Source of the DNA: Megamerina dolium
Taxonomy: Eukaryota > Arthropoda > Insecta > Diptera > Megamerinidae
DNA length: 64,000 bases
Direction of reading: 5' to 3'
NCBI GenBank assembly: GCA_963854835.1
Contig: OY978525.1
Location: 46,177,696-46,241,695 of the forward strand
Below are positions 22,304-33,239 of this stretch, in pieces. The stretch's first letter is position 1; every line of letters begins with the position of its first letter. The notes under the pieces were generated by a model. That model did not search any database, was not told the DNA's origin, and saw only the letters and a list, made by a program, of their open reading frames with translations. The position numbers and the translations under genes are program-made.

Positions 22304-25282
22304 ATGAAAAAAACTAAAATGCCTCGGATAAGGACTACCGCTTTTGTTGATGACCCCCGCAAACGAAAAAAGGACAATGATTTACGGATATGCACCTGGA
22401 ATGTCTGGTCCCTTTATAGGGAGGGTGCCTCTATCCAGCTGGTTGATGTCCTCGAAAAATACAGAGCTGACATCACCGCTCTCCAGGAAATGCGATGGAC
22501 AGGACAGGGCTGCTCCAAAAGAGCGTCCTGTGACATCTACTACAGTTGCCGTGCTGTAAGGCACAAATTAGGATGTGGATTTTTGGTCAGCAAGAGACTA
22601 CGACATCTTGTCTCACAGTTCACGCCTGTGAACGAACGGCTGGCCACAATCCGCATTAAGGCAAAATTTTTCAACATCAGCCTTATATGTGCCCACGCTC
22701 CGACGGATGAGAAGGACAATGTGACAAAGGAGAGCTTCTTTCAGCGCCTCGAAGAAGCTTATGACCGCTGCCCCCGCCACGATATCAAAATCGTGCTTGG
22801 CGACTTTAATGCCAGGGTGGGCAAGGAAGGTACCTTTGGTCCAACTGTCGGAAAATTCAGCCTCCACCAGAACACCTCCGATAACGGAATGAGGCTGATC
22901 GACTTCGCCGCAGCACGAAACATGGTAATTGGTGGTACCAGATTCCAGCATCTCGACATCCACAAAGCGACATGGCTGTCTCCAGATCATCGTACAAGAA
23001 ACCAAATTGATCATGTGTTGATTGACGGAAGGCATGCTTCCAGTGTAATGGACGTGAAATCGATCCGTGGTGCCAACATCGACTCGGATCACTACCTTGT
23101 TGCAGCTAAGGTGCGCACACGCTTATGTGTCGCAAATAACAAGAGAAGTCCCACACAGAGAAAGCTCGACGTCAGTAAGCTGCGATCACCAGAGACAGCA
23201 GATGCATTTCCCACTCGACTATCGGATCTGCTTATGCAGAACACTCCCCAACTTGATGATACATGCGCACGGTGGACATATATATCCCACTCCATGACTA
23301 CTGCTGCCGAGGAGGTAATCGGTTACTACCGGCCTCTGAGGAATGAGTGGTATGATCAGGAGTGTCGCGACGCTACCGCAGAGAAAGACGCCGCCTACAG
23401 AAGAACCCTGCGAGCAGGCGCAACGCGAGCTGTTAAGGAGCGGTATAGAGAGAAAAGGAGTGCAGAGAGACGTCTTTTCAGGCGCAAGAAGAGGGAGTTG
23501 GAAAGACGTGAGTGTGAGGAGATAGAGATGTGTACCGACAAGAATGAGACTCGAAAATTCTTCGAAAAGATCAAGCGCCTAAGTGGAGGTTTAAATCCCG
23601 GAGCCTCTTCTTGTCGTGATGGAAATGGGAATCTGGTTACAGATGTCCAGAGTGTACTGAGCCTATGGAGGGAACACTTCTCCACGTTACTGAATGGCGA
23701 TGCTACGAACAATTCCGCCAGTGGAGGAGATTGCCCGATAACCCCAATTACAGATGATGGTGATGATGTTCCACCACCCGACTATGACGAGGTTGAAACG
23801 GCCATTTTAAGGCTGAAGAACAACAAAGCTGCAGGTGCTGATGGCCTGCCTGCCGAGTTGTTTAAGACCGGAGGCGATGAGCTGCTCACCCGCATGCACC
23901 AGCTCATAAGCAGAATATGGTCGGATGAAAGCATGCCTGATGATTGGAGGCTCAGTGTTCTCTGTCCTGTACATAAAAAAGGAGACCCCACAATTTGCGC
24001 CAACTACCGTGGAATAAGTCTCCTGAGCATCGCATACAAGGTTCTATCGAGCGTACTGTGTGAAAGGTTGAAGCCTATGCTCAGCAACCTGCTTGGACCT
24101 TATCAGTGTGGCTTCAGACCTGGTAAATCCACCATCGACCAGATTTTCACACTGCGCCAAATCCTGGAGAAGACCCAAGAAAAACAGATCGACACACACC
24201 ACCTATTTGTTGATTATAAAGCCGCTTTCGACAGTCCGGTAAGGGATTACCTCTACGCAACAATGTCTGAGTTCGGTATTCCTGCAAAGCTCATTCGACT
24301 TTGTAGAATGACACTGCATAACTCTCGTTGTGCAGTGAAAATTGGGAAGGACCTCTCCGCACCGTTTAATACCAAACGGGGTTTCAGACAAGGTGATTCG
24401 TTATCGTGCGACTTCTTCAATCTTATTATGGAGAAAATAATACGAGCTGCTGATCTACGACATAATGGCACTATCTTCAACAAAAGTGTCATGCTGTTAG
24501 CGTATGCCGACGATATTGACATAATCGGCATGAACACGCGAGCAGTCAGTGCAGCATTCTCAGAGTTGGAAAGAGAGTCGCGTCGGATGGGTCTCACGGT
24601 GAACGAGGGCAAGACGAAGTATCTAGTGTCAACAAACAAAGAGTCCCGGCGTCTTGGACAGCAAGTCACTGTTGACAACTACGCTTTTGAAGTAGTAAGG
24701 GACTTTGTCTATCTTGGAACCAGCATTAACAGCAGTAATGACGTCAGCTTGGAGATCATGCGTAGGATAACTCTTGCTAACAGGTGTTACTTTGGGCTGA
24801 GTAAGCAATTGAAAAGTCGAGCCCTCTCTCGAAGAACGAAAACTACACTCTACAAGTCTCTCATCATGCCTGTCCTAACATATGGCGCTGAAGCCTGGAC
24901 AATTTCCATCTCGGATGAGCGAATGCTTGGAGTTTTCGAGAGAAAGGTCCTACGCAGGATCTTTGGACCTATTTGCGTTGGTGGCGAGTACCGAATAAGA
25001 TACAACCATGAGCTGTACGAGCTATATGCCGATATTGACATAGTAAAGCGCATCAAAATCCAGCGGCTGCGCTGGCTAGGTCATGTCGAGCGAATGGAAG
25101 AACACGCTCCAGCTAAGAAGGTGTTATATTCGGAACCCGCTGGAGGACGACGCAGAAGAGGAAGACCAAACCTCCGGTGGAAAGACCAAGTACTGGAGAG
25201 CCTGACGGCGCTTGGAATTTCTAACTGGCGCCAGCTAGCGAAGAACAGAGATGGCTGGCGAAGCATGTTATTTTCGGCCTAA
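22304..25282 (+). CDS. RTE LINE polyprotein: endonuclease plus reverse transcriptase
   Basis: 992 codons without interruption. An APE-type endonuclease occupies about residues 25-270 with all expected motifs: TWNV (31-34), QEMRW (61-65), GDFNA (166-170), QIDHVLID (234-241) and SDHYL (261-265). A Lys/Arg-rich linker (about 380-420) follows, then the RT: NKAAGADGLPAEL, FRPGKSTIDQI, FVDYKAAFDS (catalytic Asp near 637), GFRQGDSLS and YADD (near 734). The C-terminal part ends with GRRRRGRPNLRW and W..MLFSA. The protein nicks target DNA and copies the element RNA there. Two starts are possible: ATG 22304 or the sixth codon (M6), which fits PRIRTTAF better. It is the likely active member of its family here. 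Confidence 0.93.
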   Translation: MKKTKMPRIRTTAFVDDPRKRKKDNDLRICTWNVWSLYREGASIQLVDVLEKYRADITALQEMRWTGQGCSKRASCDIYYSCRAVRHKLGCGFLVSKRLRHLVSQFTPVNERLATIRIKAKFFNISLICAHAPTDEKDNVTKESFFQRLEEAYDRCPRHDIKIVLGDFNARVGKEGTFGPTVGKFSLHQNTSDNGMRLIDFAAARNMVIGGTRFQHLDIHKATWLSPDHRTRNQIDHVLIDGRHASSVMDVKSIRGANIDSDHYLVAAKVRTRLCVANNKRSPTQRKLDVSKLRSPETADAFPTRLSDLLMQNTPQLDDTCARWTYISHSMTTAAEEVIGYYRPLRNEWYDQECRDATAEKDAAYRRTLRAGATRAVKERYREKRSAERRLFRRKKRELERRECEEIEMCTDKNETRKFFEKIKRLSGGLNPGASSCRDGNGNLVTDVQSVLSLWREHFSTLLNGDATNNSASGGDCPITPITDDGDDVPPPDYDEVETAILRLKNNKAAGADGLPAELFKTGGDELLTRMHQLISRIWSDESMPDDWRLSVLCPVHKKGDPTICANYRGISLLSIAYKVLSSVLCERLKPMLSNLLGPYQCGFRPGKSTIDQIFTLRQILEKTQEKQIDTHHLFVDYKAAFDSPVRDYLYATMSEFGIPAKLIRLCRMTLHNSRCAVKIGKDLSAPFNTKRGFRQGDSLSCDFFNLIMEKIIRAADLRHNGTIFNKSVMLLAYADDIDIIGMNTRAVSAAFSELERESRRMGLTVNEGKTKYLVSTNKESRRLGQQVTVDNYAFEVVRDFVYLGTSINSSNDVSLEIMRRITLANRCYFGLSKQLKSRALSRRTKTTLYKSLIMPVLTYGAEAWTISISDERMLGVFERKVLRRIFGPICVGGEYRIRYNHELYELYADIDIVKRIKIQRLRWLGHVERMEEHAPAKKVLYSEPAGGRRRRGRPNLRWKDQVLESLTALGISNWRQLAKNRDGWRSMLFSA

Positions 25283-25334
25283 ATCGATATTCGGTTGTTA
25301 TGGCCACATAAGTAAGTAAGTAAGTCTGTCACTA

Positions 25335-28247
25335 TTGACGGTAAATGACAGACAAAAAGTTCTACACCGCCGTCTTATAATTTTTGATCAAAATTCAAAT
25401 TTAAAATTTCTCGTGGATACCGGAGCGGAAGTCAGCGTTATCCCTCCTAACCGACATCAACTAAAGTCTCCGGACAACAACATTTTTTTATTTGCTGCGA
25501 ATAAATCGCCGATTAAGACATATGGTGAAAAAAGCTTAACACTTAATTTAGGCTTACGTCGACCTTTTGCATGGAATTTTGTAATTGCAGAAGTTTCTCA
25601 ACCTATTCTAGGCGCAGACTTCTTGGGTCAGCATAATTTGATAATAAGTATGCGGCAGCGTAAACTGTTTGATGGCAACACTAATATGGCTAGCAATTGC
25701 AGTATTGCGACCATCGAATCACCGATTCTAGGTTTATCTACCATCGACATCAACGACACGTTTCAAGTACTTCTCAAACAATTCCCTGGAATTACACAAT
25801 CACAGCATTCAATCAACAACACCACCCACGATGTTACTCATCATATAATCACAAGTGGACAACCTGTTTTCGCCAAGCCCCGTCGCCTAGCACCTAATAT
25901 GCTTAAAGCCGCTAAAGCTGAAATGCAATCGTTACTCGACGCTGGTATCTGCCGTCCTTCATCTAGTCCTTGGGCAAGCCCACTTCACATGGTAAAGAAA
26001 AAAAACGGTGAGTGGAGGCCTTGCGGGGACTACAGAAAACTGAACGCCATTACCGAACCGGATCGATACCCGATCCCACACATACACGACTTTACTCATT
26101 GGTTAGAGGATAGTAAAATTTTTTCAACAATTGATTTGCGAAGAGCATACCACCAAATCCCTGTGGCGCCATCCGACGTTCCAAAGACAGCCATAACAAC
26201 GCCATTCGGCATGTATGAGTTTACTCATATGACATTCGGATTGAGAAATGCAGGACAAACTTTCCAGCGCCTAATGGACCACATCCTTCGTGATTTGGAT
26301 TTCGCCTATGCTTATTTAGACGACATTTTGATCGCCTCAAAAGACTTAGAGCAACATCAACAACACGTAAAGTTGGTCTTTGAAAAACTACAAAATTTTG
26401 GCATCGTTATAAATCCATCTAAATGTAATTTTGGTAAGTCCGAAGTGAAATTTCTTGGCTTTACAGTTAACGTAAATGGCATCTGTCCTCCAACGGAAAG
26501 AGTAGATGTTATAACTCAGTACAAATTACCGGAACGAGTTTGTGACCTTAAACGTTTTATGGGTATGCTTAACATCTTTAGAAGATTTTTGCCAAAAGCC
26601 GCTACCCAGCAGGCAACTTTATTTGAATTTATACGTGGTAATAAAAAAAACGACAAATCAGTTATAAAGTGGACCGAAGAGGGAAAACTTGCTTTTGAGC
26701 AATGCAAGGCACAGCTCCGTGACGCAACATGTCTTGCTTTTCCTAAGCACAACACTCAACTTGCTCTGATGGTAGACGCCTCAGACATTGCCATAGGTGC
26801 CGTTTTACAGCAAGTGGTAAACGACAACTTTCAGCCACTTGGTTTTTATTCAGAGCGACTAAACGAAGCTCAACGAAAATACAGCACCTACGATAGGGAG
26901 CTATTGAGTGCATACAAAGCAGTCAGACATTTTCAGCACATGCTGGAAGGTCGTGAATTTTGTATATATACGGATCACAAACCGCTTCAATTCGCATTTA
27001 AACAGAAACTCGACAAGGCAAGCCCTAGATAAATTCGTCACCTAGATTTTTTGAGCCAATTTACTACGGACATAAGGCACATACCTGGCAAAGAAAACGT
27101 AGTTGCGGACACTTTGTCACGCCTTGAAGCAATTCATGTAAACAACACGATTGATTTTGCAGAATTGTCACGCCATCAGAACGACGATGAGGAAATCAAA
27201 TCATTTTTCAACTCTAATTCAAACTTGCAACTTAAATCGTTCGTATTGCCTAACACAAACTTTTCTATATATTGCGATATTTCAACCGGAGTAGTGCGAC
27301 CATTCCTAACTAAGGAATTTCGTAAAACGGCATTTGATTCAATCCACAATCTATGCCACTCTAATGCAAGAAAAACCACAAAGTTGGTTACTGAAAAATT
27401 TGTCTGGCCTAGAGTAAAAAGGGCAAAGGCTCGTATCGCCTGCCAAAAAGGAAAAATTCATCGTCACAACATCTGAGAACGACAGCTTATCATCCAGCGG
27501 CTAACGGTATCATCGAAAGATTTCACCGCCCCTTGAAAGCTGCTATTAAATGTTATGAATCAGAAAATTGGGTAGAAATTTTACCATTAATTCTTTTGGG
27601 ATTTCGAGTTACGTATAAGGAGGACATCGATGCAACGCCATCTCAACTAGTCTATGGATCTAGTTTACGTCTTCCAGGTGAGTTTTTAACAGAAGGTGAT
27701 AGAAACGAAACCTCTCAAAATGAATTCGTCAACAAACTCAGAAAATTTATGAACGATCTTCGACCCACCAAAACTTCTTTCCACGCTAAGGATAAACCGT
27801 TTATTGAAAAAGACTTACATACATCTCCACAAGTATTTATACGTAATTCAATGGTCTGCAAATCACTGCAAACTCCGTATGAGGGACCATTTCCCGTTTT
27901 AAAACGTCATTCAAAATATTTTGCCGTAAATGTTAAAGGAAAGAAAATGAAGTTTGGACCGTTTGAAGGCAGCATTTATTTTAAATCCAGGAAACTCTAC
28001 AAATGATAATCACACTTGTAATAGACAACCGACATACATCGAACCACCAACTAATGAATCAACAGTCAACGAACCATCGGTCATCGAACCATCAGTCAAC
28101 GAACCAACATCCAAAGAATCAACAGCCAACGAACTACCTCTAAGGGAACCTGCTAACATTCTTCTCGACCCTAACGGGGAACCAAGGATTATCACTTCGC
28201 GTTATGGTCGTAAGGTACGATTTTGCCTCAACCGGAAGGGGGAGTAA
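25335..28247 (+). pseudogene. pol of CsRn1-type element, integrase core deleted
   Basis: The frame opens without its own ATG, as expected for a frameshift product. Protease [12 protein letters not shown] lies near 25413. RT carries [21 protein letters not shown] and YLDDILIA (about 26310), and RNase H carries [10 protein letters not shown] (about 26770). CAA has become TAA at 27030-27032 before the integrase. The zinc-binding start of integrase (ENVVADTLSR ... CQKGKIHRHN) is followed directly by TAYHPAANGIIERFHR, so the central catalytic segment with the first two Asp is absent and the frame is broken near 27470. The C-terminal tail carries Asn-Glu-Pro repeats (about 28040-28110). RT is formally intact; integrase cannot work. 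Confidence 0.88.
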
Positions 28248-28489
28248 TGTGGCGTACGTTCCCCCACATACGATCTGGCAACAACATTATTTTGTACACT
28301 TTGGCAACGCTAATGATTGTTAAGATTCTTCTAGAACATGCTTCTTTTTTGATCGTACAGACGCTTAAGTCTTTTTTTATATTCAATCTTTTTTCATTAA
28401 ATAAATAGTTTTAAGATAATTTAAGAATTAACTACATTTGTTTAATTTGATCCATTTGCTTCATCATCGTAAGTATATCATCCTCTACA
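28248..28489 (+). repeat. 3' LTR of CsRn1-type element
   Basis: 242 bp. Differs from the 5' LTR by a 2-bp insertion (GCTTAAGTC versus GCTTGTC), AAGATAAT versus AAGTTAAT, and GATCCATT versus GATCTATT. Confidence 0.93.
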
Positions 28490-28590
28490 ACATAATCTTC
28501 AAAAAATAAATGCCAAAGAATGTTCTTTCAAATGATAATAAACATTCCCCATTCAATTTGAATTTTCTGTGTTTTTTTATTTAAAAAAGT
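28490..28590 (+). pseudogene. 3' end of the split transposase gene
   Basis: Continues the transposase cut at 20818 after the ACAT duplication: AATCTTCAAAAAATAAATGC gives the usual short C-terminal end (RGQHLKDI then IF and a stop), followed by an AT-rich 3' region. No terminal inverted repeat was identified. Confidence 0.7.
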
Positions 28591-29609
28591 AGTGAACAAA
28601 ACACTATACAAGTTATGTGTCGGTGTGTTTGTGTGTGCAATCAAATAATGCAATTATTGGCGCCCAAAATCAAAGGCTGAGTAATATTGGATATGTAAAT
28701 CAATAGTATTAATTATACTAGTTACTATAGGTAGATCATATATTTTCTGCGATCACAAAAACAAGAGAGTATTCAAATCTCTTTTGTTATCCTCCTTGGT
28801 GGGACACCAGTACGTAAAGATAATCTAATATGGGTATGTATGTATGTAAAATGTAAGCATACGTAAAGATAGGCGCGATTATTTAAAAAAAAAAACGATT
28901 TTTAGTATACACGAATATGTATATTAATAACAGCGTGGTTGTAGTTACCTTGCTATGACGAGCAAAAAACAATAGCACTTGACTACAACATTGATACGAT
29001 ATCATATGCTGGTGGATTTTGGTATTCTAGTGATTGTAGGGAAATGTACCAATGTGTTAGCGTTGTAGCATATAGACATAAGCAAAACAAAAAGAAAGAG
29101 GTTAGAACGCCTTTACTGCAGGTAATATGGCAGCTGTGGGCAAATATAGAAATACCAATTCTGGTACTTGATGTAACACAGTGCCCGTAATGTAAACGGC
29201 GTAACAATACCCGATTAAAAAAAGAACGAGTAACTTTAATAACCATAAATAAATGCTAGTTACAAGCAAATAACTTGATAAACCTTTATTATTGCACTTC
29301 TATGATGTAAGTACAGAAATTGCGAATAATAATAAATAGAGCGAGTAACGATAGACACAATTCTCAATAAAAACGTTTTGTTAATCTCTGTTATCGTATT
29401 TAATATTTATTACCAAAATTTAAATGCAATATACAATTTTAATACACCATATAAAGCTAGGAAAAGTATTTCCACTAACTTTATTAACCAGTGCTTGGGG
29501 TGTAGCGTACACTTTATTATTATTATTATTAATGATATGTTCAAGCATTACAAAAGTAAGTAAGAACTTAGTCTATCTACGTAGGACTTCCACATATCAC
29601 AGTTTCTAG
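28591..29609. other. AT-rich non-coding stretch
   Basis: No gene or known repeat recognised. A short GTATGTATGTATG simple repeat lies near 28838. Confidence 0.5.
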
Positions 29610-31740
29610 CAATATATTTTAGTTCATTGAAAGATTTGTCGTCTCTTTGTTGAAGCATCTGCGCCAAGTCATTCTTGGCCGACCTCTGTTTCTAGCGCCT
29701 TGAGGATTCCACTGTAAGGCTGAATCCACTATCTCGTCAGGATTTTTGCGTAGAGTGTGTCCGGTCCTTTGTACTTTCTGCGCTACTTTCTCGATTGGTT
29801 TTTGATTCGTCAATTGCCACAATCGTTCGTTAGCTATAGTGCGCGGCCACTATACCAACAATGCGTAGACACCTGTTCACAAAAGCTTGAAGTTTTATAG
29901 CTGATTCTTGTTTTAGGTGCCACGTTTCGCTGCCATAAATTAAAACAGATTTCACGTAAGCATCGAATATTCTAACTTTTGTTTGTCTTTTAATAGCAAA
30001 TGTGCCCGTTGCGTTGAATATCAGCTGCTGTGCCGCCATCAGGTGTCATGATGCTACCAAGATATTCAAATTCTTGTGCATAATCTACGGCTTATCCAGA
30101 TATTCCAAACTGTGTTTTGTTGCTCATGTGAATTCGCATAGATTTGGTATTCTTTGTATTAATTTTAAGGCCAATCTTCAAAGCGTCATTTGTTATGTTT
30201 GATAGCCTACCCTGCAGCATATGACAGGTCACCTACTTTTTGTGCTATCTTCCAATTTACGCTACGTTCATTGTAAGTTTCAAATACTAAGTCTAATGCA
30301 GTTATAACGATCAACGGTGAGAGTGCGCATCCTTGTTTGACTCCTGATACGGTCGGAAAAGATTCGGTTCATTGTCCTTCATGCAGTACTCTGCAACATG
30401 ATCCGTCGTACATATTTTTAATAATATTGGTTATTTTATCGGGCACACCTCTAGCCGAGAGTGCAGATTAAATAAAGTCACGCTTTAATGCATCAAATGT
30501 CTTCGCAAAATCGATGAACGTCAGGTAAAAGGGTGAATTATATTCAGCTGACTGCTCTATAAGGATTCTTACGCGATATAGATATTATCAATACACGAAT
30601 GACCAGGTCTAAAACCGGCCTGGTTTGGTCAGATAAGTTTATCTAATGGTGCGGATATTCGCTCTAAGATGATTTGAGTAAAGATTTTTGAAATTGCTGT
30701 TAGAATAGATACTCCGCGACAATTTTCGCACTTTTTACGATCGCTTTTTTTACGCTTCTTTCCAGTCATTAGGTATTTCTTCATCTCCATATTTTTTGAA
30801 ATAGCGGTATTAACAAGGCCTCGGCGTCAACTTTGAAAATTTCAGCAGGGATACCGTCGTTGACACTAGCTTTGCCGTCTTTCATCATTTTGATTGCCGC
30901 AGTTATCTCTGATAAATCAGGTGGATCCACATTCATAAATCTGTTTGGGTGGCATCGCGATCTTATTTCGAATCTTTCTAAGCTTTCTTCGTGTATTGTA
31001 TTCAGAGTTTTTTGAAAGTATGTTTTCTATATATCAAGCTGTTTTTCTTTGCATGTTACTAATTTCATTTTCATCTATTAACGGTGTAGCATGCGGCCCT
31101 TTGGAGCCGCCTAGCTTTCGAATAATTTTGTATACATTTCTTAAATCACCTTTGTCAGCTTCCGCTTGAGCGTTCTTGCCTAGCTCATCATAGTAAGCTT
31201 GTTTGTCCTTTTTGACTTGCTTTTTAATCAGCTTAGTAAGTCTATTATACTCTTAGACAACCTCTGCCCTTCTTCGTCTGCTACAACGACCAGTTTGATT
31301 AAGCTTAACTTTTCTTCCTTTTTCGATTAAGTTCCAGGAAACCTGCATAAGCCATTCTTTTTGCTCTTGACGATCTGCTTTAATAGGGCTGTCTCATATC
31401 TTTTGAAGCTCTTTCTTTAGGTTCGTCCATATTACAGTTGTGTTTAGTGCTAGCTGCGCGTCGCCTTGTTGAATATTGTTGATTTTTCTAGCGACATTTA
31501 ATCTAATAAATTCGCCTTTTAATTTGGCCGGGTCATATCTAATGTTTTGTTTATCGCGTTTCCTTGAATATGGAAACATTTTGATGCAAATCTTAGCGAT
31601 AATCAAATGGTGGTCGCTGCCAATGTCAGCGTTACGCTTATTGCGTTCATCGCAAACAATGTTAAAGTGCTTTCTTGACACGCATTTATGATCAATTTGA
31701 GTTTCTTCATTATAATCCGGCGAAACCCAAGAAATTTAGT
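29610..31740 (-). mobile_element. Decayed LINE of a second lineage
   Basis: On the minus strand the order is endonuclease C-terminus (DIGSDHHLIIAKI, about 31620), RT pieces (FIDFAKTFDAL near 30510, GVKQGCALSPL near 30340) and a C-terminal region with YGSETWHLK (about 29930) and RTGHTLRKNPDEIVDSALQW (about 29750), ending GRPRMTWRR. This arrangement resembles RTE/BovB-like elements but is clearly different in sequence from the five RTE copies in the window. Frames change many times and the YxDD box is degenerate. The upstream half of the endonuclease is missing. Confidence 0.75.
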
Positions 31741-32032
31741 GATTTTTTTATGAGGGAACACTGAACCTCCAATCCTTAAGTCATGATTATTGCACTAATA
31801 CCTGATCCACTTTACTTGAAACACGCACACTTTAATACCTGAATATACGGTATTCCTTATTGTCGCTGTTTCTTATTATGAAAAGAGAGAGAGAGAGTGA
31901 GCACTGAGGATAAGTACATATAAAGATACAGCGAGTATAACGGGAAGAATAATAATTGTGAATTTTACTATTCACACACTGGAACATATGTGTGGGATCG
32001 TACGTGTGTAAGTTACCGCGAGAGAGAACATG
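31741..32032. other. Non-coding stretch with GA microsatellite
   Basis: An (AG)n run at about 31880-31898 is the only visible feature. Confidence 0.5.
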
Positions 32033-32034
32033 TA

Positions 32035-32564
32035 ATAGCCTAGACAGACGGCAGCCTAATTCCGGATTACCAAGTTAATTCGAATTAACTCGGGCATTAA
32101 CTACAGCTAATCCGCATAAACTCTATGAGTTAATTCTCAAAATAAAAGAGGATTAGGGCAATTTGCGAAGACAACACTGCTGAAAATTGTCTATTGTGAA
32201 TTTTTCTCCATCCATTTTACAAAATATTAGGTATGTTCGCTTATAAAAAACTTTCAACAATTGTTAACAGTTTTCAACATGAAAAGTGTTGGCGAACAAA
32301 TAAATCCAGCTGTCAATTACGAACGATGAATGTCAATTTACAAGTTTCTGATAGTTTTCAGTTCACGTACTTCTTGTAGATTTTCTCATATCGAGAGTGA
32401 TAGATGACAGAAATTGATAGTGATAGTAATGTAAGTGGACAGACCTAATAAAACAGCAATCAGCTGTTTAGTTAATCCGCAATACTGCCGTCTGTCAGGT
32501 TATTATTTTATTCGGATTAAGTGCGCCGGTAATCCGGAATTAGGCTGCCGTCTGTCTAGGCTAT
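32035..32564. mobile_element. ~530-bp MITE with ~38-bp perfect terminal inverted repeats
   Basis: The left end TAATAGCCTAGACAGACGGC continues for about 20 more bases as CAGCCTAATTCCGGATTACC. The right end (about 32527-32566) is its exact reverse complement. TA on both sides (32033-32034 and 32565-32566) fits a Tc1/mariner-type target duplication, though the symmetry of TA leaves the exact edge open. No transposase is encoded. It sits beside a gypsy-type gag-protease fragment. Confidence 0.85.
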
Positions 32565-32579
32565 TAGAGTTTGCTGGAA

Positions 32580-33238
32580 TGATCTGTTTTCCAGATGTCA
32601 AATTGGGTTTATATTTGAAGTTAATCAAAAAAGTTTTTGTTCGCAATATTTTGTTTTCCAAATCTATGTTAGAACCTATTTGGGTGAGAGCATTGATACC
32701 TAGGAGTCCGTCGAAGTATTTGTGAAAATCGAATAGTAGAAACTCTAAACATCCTTCTTGGTTAAATTCATTAAATGTTTGTAACATGACCTTTTGGTTT
32801 AAATTATAAGTGTTAAGGACCGTTTTTATTGTTATAGGTCGGCAATTTTCTCTGTCATGGAGATTAATATATTTAGGGTTAATAAACGACGATGAGGATC
32901 CGGTATCTATTAAAAATTTTAAGGGACGACCGAATGGTGATGAGATTTTTATGTAAGCTAACCAATCTCCATGTATATTTTTATCTATGTACCCTGTTGG
33001 TTCGTTGAGGCGGATACAGGAAAATTTTGTGGTTCCTCAATGTTAGCTAGTTCTTCTGTCCTTTCATAATTTGGGCCTTGATATTCGTCTGAATTTTGGA
33101 ATATTTTATAGTTGTTGTTTTGGTATTCATCTAAATTTTGGAATCGATCGTTTGACATGGCTCGGAAAGTGTTTATATTATTTGTTTCTTGGGGTTTATA
33201 GTTGGAAAAGGGGTTATTCCTGAAATTTTGGCTTCTTC
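32580..33238 (-). pseudogene. gypsy/errantivirus-like gag C-terminus and protease fragment
   Basis: The minus-strand frame at 33302-32985 has an Asn/Tyr/Glu-rich gag tail (NNPFSNYKPQETNN). After a break, the protease region shows KFLIDTGSSSSFINPKYI (about 32930-32880) and a downstream part FDFHKYFDGLLGINAL (about 32700-32740), as in 17.6/297/gypsy-type elements. Stops separate the parts. An RTE LINE abuts it at 33240 and a MITE at 32564. It may be the partner of the env-like remnant at 19.2-19.7 kb. Confidence 0.6.
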
Positions 33239-33239
33239 T

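Larger units (their letters stand above)
21958..25322 (+). mobile_element. RTE-type LINE, full-length and apparently intact (copy B)
   Basis: About 3.37 kb with a 346-bp 5' UTR, one long ORF, a short 3' UTR and a (TAAG)n tail. It is flanked by a perfect 13-bp duplication, AGTCTGTCACTAT (21945-21957 and 25323-25335). The single ORF joining an apurinic-type endonuclease to RT, plus the short-repeat tail, fit the RTE clade. It lies inside the CsRn1-type element and so is younger than it. Four other copies in the window (15.3, 33.2, 37.6 and 42.1 kb) are broken. Confidence 0.92.
20819..28489 (+). mobile_element. CsRn1-type Ty3/gypsy LTR element, young but defective
   Basis: Flanked by the 4-bp duplication ACAT (20815-20818 and 28490-28493) within a transposase gene. 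It has LTRs of 240 and 242 bp, a tRNA-Trp-type primer site, gag, a -1 frameshift site, pol and a polypurine tract (GGAAGGGGGAG at 28234-28244). An RTE LINE (21958-25322) splits it right after gag. Without the LINE it is about 4.3 kb. The two LTRs differ by about three changes, so insertion was recent. Pol has a nonsense codon and lacks the integrase core. Clade call rests on the tRNA-Trp primer and the CHCC-type Cys pattern in Gag. Confidence 0.9.

Noticed and set aside
28010..28247. Proline/glutamate/asparagine repeat frame as a separate gene
   Set aside because: It is the C-terminal tail of the CsRn1-type Pol after a frameshift, directly before the polypurine tract and 3' LTR.
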